A stretch of 64,000 nt of DNA from Nematostella vectensis. Lineage: Eukaryota; Cnidaria; Anthozoa; Actiniaria; Edwardsiidae. Position numbers and translations under genes: made by a program. Positions 42,717 to 54,430 of the stretch are shown here, piece by piece; positions within the stretch are counted from its first letter, which is position 1; the number at the start of each line of letters is the position of its first letter. The notes below the pieces were generated by a model. The model ran no database searches. It saw only the letters and a list, made by a program, of their open reading frames with translations, and had not been told where the DNA came from. The stretch is from contig NC_064041.1 of assembly GCF_932526225.1 (NCBI RefSeq), positions 3,839,046 to 3,903,045 of the forward strand, given 5' to 3'.

Positions 42717-45700
42717 ATGGCACATCCGACAGCTTATCCTATGAGAACTGATCACACTAACTTTGGTAAAAGTCTGGATGGAATTCCCTCTGAAGTGAAG
42801 GAAATAGTCCACGATATTACACGCAGGTAGATGAGCTTACAGAAAAAAGATCTTCTTATATTATGGTTGATTGAGCTAGCCCCACAAACCTCGTATTATC
42901 TAAAAAAAACATGTTTTGGCTTAGGACATGGAAGTATGTACTGTAATATGTGTTTTTTATACTTGTGCTTCGCCTGACGACAGAATCTCGTAAGTTATTT
43001 AATTTTGGCTGTCTAGCTAGATTAGCTTTTTAGTTATTTCTAGACAGCCAGTACCCGATTTGTATTAAAGTATTTAGTTTTGTATTGTAATTTCATCTTG
43101 TGGTACAAATAAAATATATTGTATTTTATTGTATTGTATTGTAATACTGTTGTGTTGTATTGTAGGAGACAAGGGGTTGAAGCTGGTCTCACTCACTATG
43201 ATGCCGCCCCTGAAACTATCATCAACACTCTTAAGGAGTATCTTACGATGCAAAAGACTTTGGAGAGCATAAAAACAAAGGTAAACACAGGCTTTGGTTA
43301 GCTCAAAATAAAGTTAAGCGTATAAAGCCACAATGAACATAAAGTTTTGTATCCAAAACACAACTTTGTATCACAAGTAAGTTACTGATTGATGTTATTT
43401 GATGTTTGCTTCACTTATTCATTTATAAATTCATTTACTTATATAATTCATTTATAAAATGGTTCTTTTCTGGTCAGTGGCATATCTGCTATTTTATGTC
43501 AGCAACAAAACAAGCTCAATCTTTCCAAAAATGATAGATATTGGGTCTTTGGAATTTTGTTAAATTCGTGCCATTGATTGTTGAATCACTTTGTTAAGAT
43601 TTCGTTTAATCTTAAAGCTGCATTGTCACCAGTTTACTTCCGGAGGTCCGACGGAAACTTCAACCGTCAAAAGACAAAAGAATTTATTAGAATCCGAGAT
43701 ATTAAACAGGCCATCCGTTCTAAATTATCAGTCACATCCTCAAAGAAACTTCCAATAGACACACTGCTTTCAATATTTTGAAATATTTTTTGTGTTTTCC
43801 GTTAAAAATCATCGGATATTGTTAAGTAATCGACCGGAAGTAAACTGGTGACAATGCGACAAGATGAATATTTTTTTTTAAACCTACAACAAAACGGTAT
43901 TTTTTTTGCATATAATTACTGTATCTTTATTACATGGTCTTTGTTTCATTGTGGGAAGATTTAGGGAAAGTGTGTTGTTTTCATACCAACTTCCGTGACA
44001 CCAGAAAATTATATATAATTATAAATTGTCTATAATCTATCCCACTGTCTGATATCTGTTATAGGTAAAAAAATCAAGCCGTTTAAAGTAAGTAGCAGTA
44101 TCAAATACCCAATGTTTTCACATTCTGAAATTGTCACTGTTATTCAATATTCCCAATTCAAATTCAGCTCAAAATGTGTGGAATTTTCAACTTATAATAT
44201 GCAGAAAGGTACAAAACTGGATTTCTCTTTTAAAAAAAAACATTTAGCAGGCATACTCTAGGGTGTTCACTCTATCCCCTTGATAAATGGCAGGGGTGTA
44301 CCCAGGATTTCTTTTTCAAATTTTTCGGGGGGGGGGGGGGGGAGGGAATTAGTTCTCTGATAAAAATCTGAGCAACCCTGAAATAACAGAACGGATTTGG
44401 CTACGTACCAGAGTGATCTTGCTTATACTTAATTGTTTTGTCTACAAAGCATGTCTATTGGGAACCGAAAGTGGACCTTCGGCCACTGTTGGAGGTGTGT
44501 TCGCACCCCCTGCACCCCCCCTTGGTACGGGCCTGAATGGATAACTTGACAAAAATTATGGAATGCACATACAAAGTAGTAGTTGGTTTATTTAAAAAGT
44601 TAGTTATGTTTCTCTTCTTCTCCCTGAGAACTGTATGTTTTTTTTTCAATTTCTTCTAGATTCAAGTGGACAAGTTTCCTTTCTGAAGACAAATATGAAG
44701 TTCAAGACGTTGAGTCTGAGATGACCTCCATGTTACTTGCTGCAGGGCTGTGGCACATGGAACATGCAAACGTGGTATGTATTGATGGTTTCTTCCACAT
44801 GGACCATATCAACATGGTATGTATTGATGGTTTCTTCCATATGGTATGTATTGATGGTTTCTTCCACATGGTATGTATTGATGGTTTCTTCCACATGGAC
44901 CATATCAACATGGTATGTATTGATGGTTTCTTCCACATGGTATGTATTGATGGTTTCTTCCACATGGACCATATCAACATGGTATGTATTGATGGTTTCT
45001 TCCACATGGACCATATCAACGTGGTATGTATTGATGGTTTCTCCCCCATGGATCATATCAACATGGTATGTATCGATGGTTTCGTCACATGGACCATATA
45101 TCAACATGGTATGTATTGATGGTTTCTTCCACATGGACCATATCAACATGGTATGTATTGATGGTTACTTCCACATGGTATGTATTGATGGTTTCTTCCA
45201 CATGGTATGTATTCCTGATGGTTACTTCCACGTGGTATGTATTGATTGTTTCTTCCACATGGTATGTATTGATGGTTTCTTCCACATGGTATGTATTGAT
45301 GGTTTTTTCCACGTGGTATGTATTGATGGTTTCTTCCACATGGTATGTATTGATGGTTTCTTCCACATGGTATGTATTGATAGTTTCTTCCACATGGTAT
45401 ATATTGATGGTTTCTTCCACATGGTATGTATTGATGGTTACTTCCACGTGGTATGTATTGATGGTTTCTTCCACGTGGTATGTATTGATGGTTTCTTCCA
45501 CGTGGTATGTATTGATGGTTTCTTCCACATGGTATGTATTGATGGTTACTTCCACATGGTATATATTGATGGTTTCTTCCACATGGTATGTATTGATGGT
45601 TTCTTCCACATGGTATATATTGATGGTTTCTTCCACATGGTATGTATTGATGGTTACTTCCACATGGTATGTATTGATGGTTACTTCCACATGGTATGTA

Positions 45701-48700
45701 TTGATGGTTTTTTCCACGTGGTATGTATTGATGGTTTCTTCCACGTGGTATGTATTGATGGTTTCTTCCACATGGACCATATAAACGTGGTATGTATTGA
45801 TGGTTTCTTCCACATGGTATGTATTGATGGTTTCTTCCACGTGGTATGTATTGATGGTTTCTTCCACGTGGTATGTATTGATGGTTTCTTCCACATGGTA
45901 TGTATTGATGGTTTCTTCCACATGGTATGTATTGATGGTTTCTTCCGCATGGTATATATTGATGGTTTCTTCCACATGGTATGTATTGATGGTTTCTTCC
46001 ACATGGTATGTATTGATGGTTTCTTCCACATGGTATGTATTGATGGTTACTTCCACATGGTATGTATTGATGGTTTCTTCCACATGGTATGTATTGATGG
46101 TTTCTTCCACATGGTATGTATTGATGGTTTCTTCCACATGGTATGTATTGATGGTTTCTTCCACATGGTATGTATTGATGGTTTCTTCCACATGGTATGT
46201 ATTGATGGTTTCTTCCACATGGTATGTATTGATGGTTTTTTCCACATGGTATGTATTGATGGTTTCTTCCACATGGTATGTATTGATGGTTTCTTCCACA
46301 TGGACGATATCAACATGGTATGTATTGATGGTTTCTTCCACATGGAACATGCAAACATGGTATGTATTGATGGTTACTTCCACATGGACCATATCAACAA
46401 TCAAGGTTTGTTTTTTTCCACATGGACCAGGTCCTGGACCATGCAACGTGGAATATTTTGTAGGTCTCTGGCACGTTGACCATGCAAATGTGGTATATTT
46501 TGATTATACCAAGCATAATACAGGTTGTCTGACAAGTACAGTTCCTTATACTGTACATGACAGCTCAATTAATCTTCTATGTGCTTCTTTTTATTACTTG
46601 GTATGACTTTTATAACATTTAACACATAATCATAATCTTTTTACAACAAGCAATTGTTGTATAGCCCTAAAACTATAATTATAACTTTTTTACATTTTCT
46701 TTTATTGGGATTTTGCTTGTATACAGTTTAAGTTTAGTTAAGTTTTAGTTTGAGTTGTACATTCTGAGTTGAGTGGGCCACCTTTGCATGTTTTGCAGTC
46801 TTTTATGTAGATTATGTAAATAGATGTATCCATTTTTTAGGTTTTGAATAGAAATAAAAAGATTATCCAACACAGTTCTTGGTGTGGACAGACAGACCAT
46901 TTCATAAAGCTATATGTAGTTGGTGAGTCTGTGTATGTTGGTGAGATGGAATGACTAACTAAATATTTTTTTTCCAGTTAAACAGGAGTATAACAGATGA
47001 GGATGAAGATGAACAAAAGATGAAGGTAAATGCTATTCTCTTGATTTGAAAATCCATTGAATATTTTGTTGTAATGAAGATGGGTTAATTATCAACTTTT
47101 ACAAAATAATAATATTTTGTCTGTACTTACTTTCTGTAATATTGTTATCTGTATTAACAAGATCTGTCAAGTCAACAAAAAAGACTAACTGTACTGTACG
47201 TGTGTGTTGTCTTGAGTTTTTCTCTAGCACTTGGGAGAAATTGCACTTGGGAAACCAGATTTGTATCATAAAATTTGAGAATATTGTTGTATCCAATTTT
47301 GTTAGATTGAGGTATTTTCTTATACATTTCACTGTATTTCCGCTGGGAGAAAGAAACATCATCGTAAAATTAAGGTTGTAATAAAATCTAGTATCATAAA
47401 ATCCAGGTTCCACTGTATACATTTTTGTCCTTCCCCCTTTTCCCTTAGAAAAAAATTTCAACTTTTTCAGGTTTAACACCCGACCATAAAATAATCAAAG
47501 GTAATCCATCAAAGATACAGACTGTACTACATTCATCTTAGCTGTCAACCCAACTTGGACAGAAATCTTGTAAAATCGGGTGAAATACAGTCAATATGTG
47601 AAAAAAACACAAGAGAGCCAATGCGAGTGAATACAAAATGTATGAACATTCTCACAAAAATTAGGCATGTGATGAGGTCCAAAACGTATGCGGGTGAGTT
47701 GACAGCTTCGCATTTATGGGTGAAGTATATACATAGTGTGTGTAAACAGTGCCATTGGATACCATTGGATAACCATGGGCAAGGGACTGGTGCCCTTTAA
47801 AAAGATCCAAAGTTATCTTGAACCAGATTCGAACCCAGCACCAAAGCAAATCCCACAACACTGAACTATCACAGTTTTCTGAACTGCATCTCTGGCAAGT
47901 TCTAATACCGTAGTGGCTTATTGTTGTACAGGATGCAGTTCACTCTCTCAAGACATCGGCTGGTATCTTTGATTCCCTTGATGGCCAATCCCTTGGCTGC
48001 AAAGACATTGATGGTAAATCGTAATAAAGCAGCTCTTCTGTGTATTTTTCTAGGGAATGGGAAACTTGCACTAAAAAATCATGTAATTTGCTGCCATTTC
48101 TGCGTTTTTTTTTTTGGTGTAAGTATGACCCTCAAAAAGTTACATGACTTTTAAGTGCAAGTCACCTATTCCATAGTTTCCCTATACTTTGTCTTGATCT
48201 CACATCACTGGTATCCTGATAGTCGTATAAATGTTTGGATGCCGTGCTACCTGACCAATCTTTTTTTTTACATTCATGGTCATTGGTCTGATGTCTTTTT
48301 GGTCCACACAAGCTACGTTTTAAACCTGACCCTAATAGAGATCATCCGAAGAAACTTGCCCTCCCTTAGTCCCTTGAAAACAGGGCCATCATCAGCCATT
48401 GGTTGCAATATTTCCGAATTCACTGAGTGTTGAAATATAATCTTGCATTCATTATTCACCAAGTCATAGAACTGTCAAATTGAATCTTACAACAGATGTA
48501 GAGACATAACAGCTTTAATTGCTTACAGTGATGGCTATCCGAGCCCTAAGACTTCAGTCACTAGCTGAGGCCCAGTGCGTGACTGTCAGGAGAGCCATTA
48601 CCAAGAACCACAAGGCGATGCTTATTAGTGAGCTCTGCCATGATGTCGCATCCAAGTACTGCTCGGCTGCCAAGAATATTGGAGGAGACGTGAGTAGATG

Positions 48701-51700
48701 ATAAATTATGAGGTGCCAGATAAATGGCACCAGTGTAACGTCCTTTTATTTTTTCCCTTTGAAGTACATCTCTCTCCAACACCTTTTTATTTGTTACAGA
48801 CGTCGAGCCATTTAAAAAAAAAATGGATGTGTTACCTAAAGTTTCAGTGTAAGTTGAAGATTCCTTTTGTACTGGATCAATATTCAATTTAGATTCCAAG
48901 TAGTGTAGAATTTTTTTTTTTTTTTTGCATTTTCGGACAATAACAGCCAGGGCATTTTTTTTTTCCATAGCGGAAGTTTATTTTGCACTAGCACGATGTT
49001 TTCAGGGCATTAACCTTCTTGAGGCTGAAGACAAGTAAGTTATCACACACCATTAATACTTGCCACACCTATTTGTATGTAAGTATACTGTAAAATACTT
49101 AAAACACTTCACACCCATTTGTATGATAACCCAATACTTAACTCAACTATTTGTATGTAACAGGGCTTCTGGAATTACACTCTTGTGCGGAAGCATGTAA
49201 TTTGGCTTTCTCCGCATAATCCTCGTAAACCACAAATTTCCACGTAATCCCGCGTAATTTGGCTAAATTTTGAAAGACAAAACATTTAAGTGCACAGCTG
49301 ATGTGTTCTTTAGGGTTCTCATCTCTATTTCTCGTAAAAAAGAGAGAGATTCTTCGAAAGAGTGCGATATGTCGAACTGAATTTCGAAAACAAATAAAAT
49401 GACTAGGCATTCTTTGCTAAACCGCGAAGGCCTAGGACTAATAATAAAATACCTTTTTTAATTGGCTGGTGGCTAGGAGCCAATAAAAACTCGCCTAATA
49501 TATTTTCACGCAAAAAAATTAACCTTTTCAAGTTATTTCGTGCTTTTCTTTGGTACAAAATGTAGTTTGGGTGTAACAGTTGATATTCTGTGTAATTTAG
49601 CGTGTAATTCAGTAAAGAATCCTGCAAAATTTTGATTTTTTAAAGAAACATGTATTGCAAAATCCCACATGATTTAGGGCGTAATGATTGATTTTCCGCG
49701 TAATTTAGCACATAATTTAGCAAAGAATCCCGCGTAATTTTGAGTTTTTTCTGCGTAATTCCAGAAGCCCTGATGTAAGTACATAGCTGTCAACTCTAGG
49801 AGATTTTGAACCTTTTCTCAAACCTAATTTTCTTTAAAATCATACCATTTACTGTATGCTCCCGTATTAGCTATCTGGTACTTCGCTTGTGGGTTTGTGT
49901 TACCCTAATGAAAGAAAAAGTGTAACTCTACTACTCTACTACAGTACTTCTACTTCTACTTTATCATTAAGCTCAAGTTCCGGGTGTTACCAGTTGTTGG
50001 GAGTGCTACTATTGTATGTGTGGGGAGTGCTGAAAAGTGATACTACTAGATGCTTCTACTTAAATTAATTACTTATAATTAAGCTCAAGTTTCTTGTGTT
50101 ACCAGGTGCGGGGAGTCCATTGTTGTATTGAGAGAAAGCAGTAAACACATTGAGCAAGCAAAGGCCTTTGCTAAGGTGATACCAAAATACATTTTCAACT
50201 TCTTTGCTTTCTTTTTAATATTCATCCATTATCCTATTTAAGATAAATTCCAACAGAATATCAAGCAATTTACATCAATGGAATCTTGTACCAGGACTTT
50301 TTAAAGTCTACAGCGATAGTTTTGTGTCATTAAAGATGCAAACATGTCTCAGTGATAATGTGTGGTTGTTTCAATTGAAATATCTTTATGGGAAGCTTTT
50401 ATTTTATTTTGAATTCTCCAAAAGCACTGTTTTCTGAATCACTTCCCATATCAATTTCAACTATATAGGCATCCCTGTATACTTTTTTATCTTTAACTTC
50501 TAAAAGGTAAAATCATGGAAGTAGTTATCTTGGTACCTGATTTTTGGTTGTGGACTGCTTAAATCGCTAATGAATACTCTCTTAACATTTCTCTTGTTTG
50601 TCAATCACTAATAATAATAAAGAAAAAGTCCCATGTTTTAGTTTAGCTCAATAGGTCATTTGTAGCATGGTAATATACTGTATCATATCAATGATACAAA
50701 CATTTTTTTTTTTTGATACAGGAATATGACAAGTTGAAGCCAAAGACAAAAGTCCACCTCGATGAAAGTCAGCAGCTGATAAGGTTTGTTGTAGGCTTTT
50801 TAAATTTAATTTCCATATGTCCTACAATATACCTTAGAGAAGGCCAATCACACCCCTATCTTATGCTCCCCCTCAATACCAAGTGACTCAAAGAATCCAT
50901 TTCCATCGGCTAATTTGAGCAAGTGACTGAGAAACTTCCAATCAAATATCCTAAATAAAGTATGAGACTGGTTATTTTTAAGTTTTCTTACAAATACATT
51001 GCTTGAAAGAATAACAAATAGAGTGGTTGATCGACATTCTTTAAGGACTGTTAAAAAACTTAAAATGCTTCAAAATTGGAACTGCATCCTTAGAAATTAG
51101 TGTTATTTTGACTGGCTATTCAGGCTATTTTTTTAATAATTAAAATTCTGATGCATATTGTCTTCTTCTTTAAGGGTAAAAAAACTAATAAACGAAAAGC
51201 AAGCAAAAAGCGACCGAGAAAATGGCATGATCTACCACCAGCGGCTACCTGAGGTACTGTGCATGACCTAGCCTACGTGTAGCTGCTGACTCGCGAAAAA
51301 GATATTTTTGGGAGTCAGCAGCTACACGTAGGCTATACATGACAATAAGGGCATATTCCCCAGGTTTAGTCATGGAGTGTTTGATGTATCTAAGATCTTA
51401 TTTGTTCTAGTTCTCTAAATTATGGCCAAACCTGAGGATATACATCTAATTTGTTAAAAAACATAATGATATGATATCTTTTTGGTATAAAAAAGGAAGC
51501 AGTCCAAATATTGAATGTCTATGCTTTATAGGAATGTCTTCCATTGTATGAGCCGAAGTGTGTGGTGCAGCCAACTGCATTCCATCTACCTGATAGCCAT
51601 GACCTGACAAGGTGAGCCCTGATAGCCATGACCTGACAAGGTAAGCCCTGATGGCCATATGACAAGGTAACCCCTGATAGCCATATGACAAGATGAGCCC

Positions 51701-52282
51701 TGATAGCCATATGACAAGGTAACCCCTGATAGCCATGACCTGACAAGGTGAGCCCTGATAGCCATGACCTGACAAGGTGAGCCCTGATAGCCATATGACA
51801 AGATGAGCCCTGATAGCCATGACCTGACAAGGTGAGCCCTGATAGCCATGACCTGACAAGGTGAGCCCTGATAGCCATGACCTGACAAGATGAGCCCTGA
51901 TAGCCATGACCTGACAAGGTGAACCCTGATGGCCATATGACAAGGTAACCCCTGATAGCCATATGACAAGATGAGCCCTGATAGCCATATGACAAGATGA
52001 GCCCTGATAGCCATGACCTGACAAGGTGAGCCCTGATAGCCATGACCTGACAAGGTGAGCCCTGATAGCCATATGACAAGATGAGCCCTGATAGCCATGA
52101 CCTGACAAGGTGAGCCCTGATAGCCATGACCTGACAAGGTAAGCCCTGATAGCCATGACCTGACAAGGTGAGCCCTGATAGCCATATGACGAGGTGAGCC
52201 CTGATAGCCATATGTTGTTGTTTCTTGTTGCAGTGTGCAGAGTGCAACAGATGTAGATGCAAGTGGGACAGATGACTCTTGA
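42717..52282 (+). CDS. BROX: BROX, BRO1-domain protein (ESCRT-associated)
   Basis: BRO1 domains bind the ESCRT-III subunit CHMP4, and human BROX acts at membranes including the nuclear envelope. Exons: 42717-42826, 43166-43280, 44660/44667-44774, 46978-47025, 47932-48013, 48529-48689, 48800-48848, 48971-49034, 50106-50175, 50722-50783, 51175-51253, 51532-51611, 52234-52282. Matching segments are FKWTSFL, LWHMEHAN, SLKTSAGIFDSL, LAEAQCVTVRRAI, CGESIVVLRESSKHIEQAKA and SDRENGMIYHQRLPE. Phases join everywhere except exon 2 to 3: either the AG at 44,666 is used (about 358 residues) or a 56-bp exon (43,503-43,558, weak donor) is included with acceptor 44,659 (about 379 residues). Human BROX has 411. 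The C terminus ends SGTDDS and lacks the CaaX prenylation motif of the human protein. Introns 3 and 12 begin with junction-derived minisatellites. Confidence 0.88.
43620..43857. mobile_element. MITE copy D (GCATTGTCACC family), inverted orientation
   Basis: 238 bp with clean inverted ends gcattgtcaccagtttactt and aagtaaactggtgacaatgc, in the opposite orientation to copies A-C. Its plus strand has an open frame encoding a peptide that includes IRIRDIKQAIRSKL and KKLPIDTLLSIF, which is also readable in copy A. It is in BROX intron 2. Confidence 0.92.
44290..44537. mobile_element. Inverted-repeat fragment with CAGGGGTGTACCCAGG end
   Basis: caggggtgtacccaggattt near 44,290 and ccccccttggtacgggcctg near 44,537 are imperfect inverted complements, with a long G-run inside. 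It resembles short hAT-like remnants and lies in BROX intron 2. Confidence 0.5.
44775..46400 (+). repeat. 27/42-bp minisatellite made from the BROX exon 3 splice-donor junction
   Basis: About 55-60 units. The short unit (27 bp) is gtatgtattgatggtttctt plus ccacatg. The long unit (42 bp) adds gaccatatcaacatg. The long unit's last 21 bases match the last 21 bases of exon 3 (cacatggaacatgcaaacgtg), and every unit starts with the intron's GTATGT. Both lengths are multiples of three, so the exon 3 frame stays open into the array to 45,119, encoding MVCIDGFFH repeats. A one-base shift near 45,085 breaks that frame. The long open frames on both strands are consequences of the repeat. Confidence 0.97.
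46467..46502 (+). repeat. Diverged copy of the BROX exon 3 tail beyond the array
   Basis: gtctctggcacgttgaccat plus gcaaatgtg then gtatatttt resembles the true exon end (gggctgtggcacatggaaca, tgcaaacgtg, then gtatgtatt). It marks the distal border of the array and still carries a GT donor-like site. Confidence 0.7.
49161..49772. mobile_element. MITE-like element with CAGGGCTTCTGGAATTAC ends
   Basis: 612 bp. The ends cagggcttctggaattac and gtaattccagaagccctg are exact inverted complements. atgtaa flanks both sides as a possible 6-bp target duplication. The interior is related to 5,734-6,254 and repeats gcgtaatttagc-type phrases in subterminal positions. It is in BROX intron 8. Confidence 0.9.
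51269..51335. mobile_element. Short hairpin element (TAGCCTACGTGTAGCTGCTG)
   Basis: A perfect 24-bp stem, 51,269-51,292 with 51,312-51,335 (tagcctacgtgtagctgctg, then actc), and a 19-bp loop. Part of the stem recurs alone near 60,346 (gcagctacacgtaggcga). Similar in style to the insertion at 29,992. It starts about 15 bp into BROX intron 11. Confidence 0.85.
51590..52215 (+). repeat. 29/20-bp minisatellite made from the BROX exon 12 splice-donor junction
   Basis: More than 20 units. The full unit (29 bp) is gtgagccctgatagccatga plus cctgacaag; shorter units read catatgacaag. The exon 12 end, ctgatagccatgacctgaca then ag|gtgagcc, is the first copy. Many copies keep AAG|GTGAG or AAG|GTAAG, while some have lost it (agatgag). 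The acceptor of exon 13 (52,232-52,233) lies just past the array. Confidence 0.96.
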
Positions 52283-53760
52283 TTGTTTGTGTCACCCATA
52301 CCTTCATTCATATACAAATATGAATGTAATGAATTGTAATAATGCGTGAATAGAGAAATATTGCTTTTGTCTCTATTTAAAATTGTCAGCTATTTTTTCC
52401 ATACAATACTTACAGAGTAAGACTGCAGTCTACCCTATTAGCAGAAGCTTTTTCTTTTAGTATTTGTTTTGGTTCCTTAAAAGAACAACTAAAAAAATCC
52501 AGATACTTAATCAGCAATTAAGTTGCTCTTCTAGCAGGGTAACTTTAGACTCAAAATGACAATTGTATGGTTGCCTAGAGGTGTCAAACGCAAATTAAAT
52601 AGCAAAACACATTTACAGATTGAAAACACATTCGTAAAAGTTGAAACACATTCGCAAATTCAAAAACACGTTCGCAAATTCAACTTTTACGAATGTGTTT
52701 TCATTTTGTGAATGTGTTTTGCTTGATTTGTGTTTGACACTTGTGGACCACCATACAGATAACTACTTTACCGTGGATAGGTACAGTATGATATAATACT
52801 ATATACTTGAATAGAATACTAAATATATAATTACCTGGATATGTGTACCTGAATTTAAATCTTGTTGGTACAAAATACACCCTTAAGTCCTGTAACAATA
52901 CCTTAGATATTTATGTGTCATTAAAATTGAATGAATATAGTGTTTATGTAAACATTGAGCTGTAGGTGTTCAATACTTTTATTTTCCATCGAAGTCAAAC
53001 CTTTTTATTAAAAATACCTGGTATTCGACTTTTATATTTTCAAAATGATATTTATGATAAATTGTACAATCCCATACACTGGGGTAGGGAAAAGATTGTA
53101 GGAACAAGCTAAGGTATACCTTCCAAACTAACTTGTATTAGTTTGGAAGGTATCACATAAACGCTAATCCTTAGCGTTTATGTGATAAGAAAATTATAAA
53201 AGTATGACTTATAAAAAAGGAAAAAATAGCTGACATCTTATTTAAGCTTGTAATATTTTAATTCTATTTGATGTATTGTTTCCTACTTTATTTGCATTTT
53301 AAACTAGATCTCGGGGCAAATACAAGTTCTATTCTCCTTGCTAGGCCAGCAAGATAAAAAAAATCAAAGAAGTTTGATAATAAGCGAATAATAAGCTAAT
53401 AATGATTGATTCTTTGCATTCAGCGACTACACCACAATGTAGGTCAGTACTGTATGAATGATTTTTTTTATTATAACAAAATAGAAAAATATTGTAAACT
53501 GTTTGGAAATGTAAATCATTTGTATAAGTCTGGGTAATACCCATAACTTGTCATCCTATCCGATAATTTTAAACGCACGGTTTAAAATGTATTGAGCGTT
53601 ATAAATCGGTTGCTTAATAAAAGATGATATTCTACAACTGTATTGTGTTATATGCAGTCATTTATTCTGTATTATTCTGTATATTTGTATTATTCTGTAT
53701 TATTCTATCATTCTGTAGATGAATTTGATCTTTCCGTTTGTCTCTCTCTTTAGGGACTTT
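52283..53760 (+). other. BROX 3' flank, AT-rich, with hairpins and a candidate poly(A) signal
   Basis: No coding sequence was recognised. A hairpin with cgtaaaagttgaaacacatt and its complement occupies 52,629-52,703. Two adjacent hairpins lie at 53,118-53,151 (accttccaaacta) and 53,152-53,187 (cacataaacgctaa). aataaa at 53,616-53,621 is a possible polyadenylation signal, which would give a long 3' UTR. Nearer variant signals cannot be excluded. Confidence 0.45.
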
Positions 53761-53849
53761 ATAAGGCCTTTGATAGCGCCCTGTTTCTATTTCTAGCTTA
53801 TGATTGCTTAATCTTAATTTTGTTGAAGCTATTCTATAATTAGAGTTGG

Positions 53850-54430
53850 TGACCTGGAAATGAAGGGAATAATCAGTCTGAAATGTTCTGTAAGTTCTTA
53901 ATTAGCTTTTTTGCCTGAAACCGTTTCTTAACGTCGATCAGAGTTAACCTCTGATATCCATTTTGAAATTCTCTGTCTTTTGAGTCTTTTCTGGAATTTA
54001 GCCATGAGGTATTTCATCGTGTTTCTTCTGAGTCTGCAAGGGACCAGATATCCCCCATGCCGATTCTCTGTAGCATATTTTTTTTAGTTTTTGGTGCCTA
54101 AATTCTGGATTTCTGTTTCATTAAGTGTTTCATAAATCATATAAGCCAATTTGGGTTTATTTTGTTGGCTGATTAGACGTAGCCAGTATTTTACACTTCG
54201 GCATTTGGCTGACACATGCAGCGGAAACCTAAAAAATTAGGCCCTGACAGCGTTATCCGTACAGGTCTTGTTCACCCCAAGTAACCATTTACAAAATTTA
54301 ATATGGACTGCTTCAACTGGCTCTTTTTCACCCTTATTTTTATCGATTCCCCAGATCTCACTTTCATATAACGGAATTGGAGATATTAAAGAGTCAAATA
54401 AACGTATGGCCAATTTTAGATTGTCCCTGA
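53850..54430 (-). pseudogene. Decayed LINE reverse transcriptase C-terminal fragment
   Basis: On the minus strand, IPLYESEIWG, VEAVHIKFCKWLLGVNK and, after a stop, CRSVKYWLRLISQQNKPKLA are typical of the region after the reverse transcriptase in LINE ORF2 proteins. Further matching pieces (LLQRIGMGDIWSLADS-like) appear with stops and frame changes down to about 53,850. No ends could be defined. Confidence 0.8.

Noticed and set aside
44737-46479. 580-codon plus-strand and 453-codon minus-strand open frames
   Set aside because: They exist because the repeat unit is 27 bp, which keeps several frames open on both strands. The only biologically anchored frame is that of BROX exon 3, which closes at 45,119.
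51446-52317. Three overlapping minus-strand open frames of 236-262 codons
   Set aside because: They are antisense readings of the exon 12 donor array, rotating through the same 29-bp unit in three frames, with no independent coding signal.
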